Assembly: GCA_965220875.1 (NCBI GenBank)
Contig: OZ244849.1
Coordinates: 1,798,001 to 1,862,000 of the forward strand
DNA: 64,000 nucleotides
Origin: WTFY01 sp965220875
Lineage (GTDB): Bacteria > Pseudomonadota > Gammaproteobacteria > UBA4575
Reading direction: 5' to 3'
Part shown: positions 63,519-64,000 of the stretch, piece after piece
How the letters are laid out: every line of letters begins with the position of its first letter
Position numbering within the stretch: position 1 is the stretch's first letter
Notes under the pieces: generated by a model
Database searches by the model: none
Seen by the model: only the letters and a program-made list of their open reading frames with translations
What the model was told of the DNA's origin: nothing
Made by a program: the position numbers and the translations under genes

Positions 63519-64000
63519 ATGTCACGGCAGAACCACTCTCGTCCAGGAAAACAGACTCGTTTTGCTGATCTCATCAGGAATGTAAAACCCCTGGGCTCGA
63601 ATCATTCAAATCGAGTTGAAGAGAGGGGTGTGCCCAAACCCTCTCCGATTCCCAGAGAAACTCTGAAGGACCAGGTGAAAGTATTGGAGGAATCTCTTGA
63701 TGTAAGTCTGGAATTTGAAGACCTGCAACCTGGTGACAGCCTGTCATTTCGTGGGCACAGAATTCAGAAAAGTACATTTCGAAAACTTAAAAAAGGACAA
63801 TACAGTGTAGGGGCTGAACTTGATTTACACGGTATGACAATCACAGAAGCCCAGTCAGCTATCACACGCTTCCTGCGAGCTGCCCGCGAGGACAACATTC
63901 GCTGTGTCCAGATTATCCATGGCAAGGGTCATGGCTCCAGCAACAAAGGACCAAAACTTAAACCCATGGTCAATCAATGGCTGCGAAAAAGAAGTGAAGT
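63519..64000 (+). CDS. Smr-domain protein, cut by right edge
   Basis: A frame from the ATG at 63519 stays open to the window end (160 complete codons). The Smr nuclease-like domain is visible from about residue 105: ELDLHGMTITEAQSAITRFL and then QIIHGKGHGSSNKGPKLKP (the HGKG motif). The N-terminal part is charged and low complexity, as in SmrA/YdaL-like proteins. The 3' end is missing from this window. Confidence 0.92.
   Translation, partial: MSRQNHSRPGKQTRFADLIRNVKPLGSNHSNRVEERGVPKPSPIPRETLKDQVKVLEESLDVSLEFEDLQPGDSLSFRGHRIQKSTFRKLKKGQYSVGAELDLHGMTITEAQSAITRFLRAAREDNIRCVQIIHGKGHGSSNKGPKLKPMVNQWLRKRSE

Noticed and set aside
1..64000. CRISPR arrays, insertion sequences, prophage or integron structures
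   Set aside because: No regularly spaced repeats, transposase, integrase or clear long direct repeats were seen by eye; the single phage-like small protein at 28541 is not enough.

Overview
The window looks like chromosomal DNA of a gammaproteobacterium of moderate to low G+C. The evidence is gene order: rluC / sppA-yceD-rpmF-plsX-fabH with a divergent RNase E gene, uvrC-pgsA, crcB-serS near rarA-lolA-ftsK and divergent trxB-aat, alaC-hom-thrC, and surE-pcm-yqaA-nlpD. Coding density is low for a free-living gammaproteobacterium. Several spacers of 300-800 bp carry no gene, and at least two genes survive only as relics (dps, and ate after aat), with a third frameshifted locus near 49.5-49.9 kb. 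This fits ongoing gene loss, as in host-associated or streamlining lineages, but the sequence does not identify the species.

Layout. 0-5 kb: a divergent pair (Cys-rich DUF1326, Met-rich membrane DUF2182), a broken dps, a 2Fe-2S ferredoxin and an LplT/Aas-like MFS-acyltransferase fusion. 5-16 kb: a minus-strand housekeeping block (HAD phosphatase, tRNA-Gly, pgsA, uvrC, UDG, fabH, plsX, rpmF, yceD, sppA, rluC), then divergent rne. 16-19 kb: LMW phosphatase, a class I dihydroorotase and small membrane proteins. 19-31 kb: a sparse accessory stretch with DUF4242, DUF1097, tRNA-Ser, a 31-residue membrane micropeptide, a SnoaL-like protein, two luciferase-like flavin monooxygenases, a sodium:solute symporter with a small membrane partner, and a lipoprotein. 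31-47 kb: yajQ, MOSC, serS and crcB, a glcDEF glycolate oxidase operon lying between crcB and rarA, then rarA, lolA, ftsK, trxB, a GNAT-like protein, aat and ispH. 48-49 kb: a squalene/phytoene synthase-family enzyme.

49.9-55.9 kb is the most interesting region. It holds a complete-looking partner-switching module: two STAS anti-sigma-antagonist paralogues converge on a four-gene operon (receiver-PP2C phosphatase, RsbW-like kinase, periplasmic substrate-binding protein, sensor histidine kinase). A periplasmic ligand could thus control phosphorylation of the STAS proteins, but no sigma factor or other effector lies alongside.

56-64 kb: thrC (with an unusual Cys-rich insertion), hom, alaC, an Mth938-like protein, nlpD, yqaA, pcm, surE and a divergent Smr-domain gene cut by the right edge. 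rpoS, which commonly follows nlpD in gammaproteobacteria, is not there.
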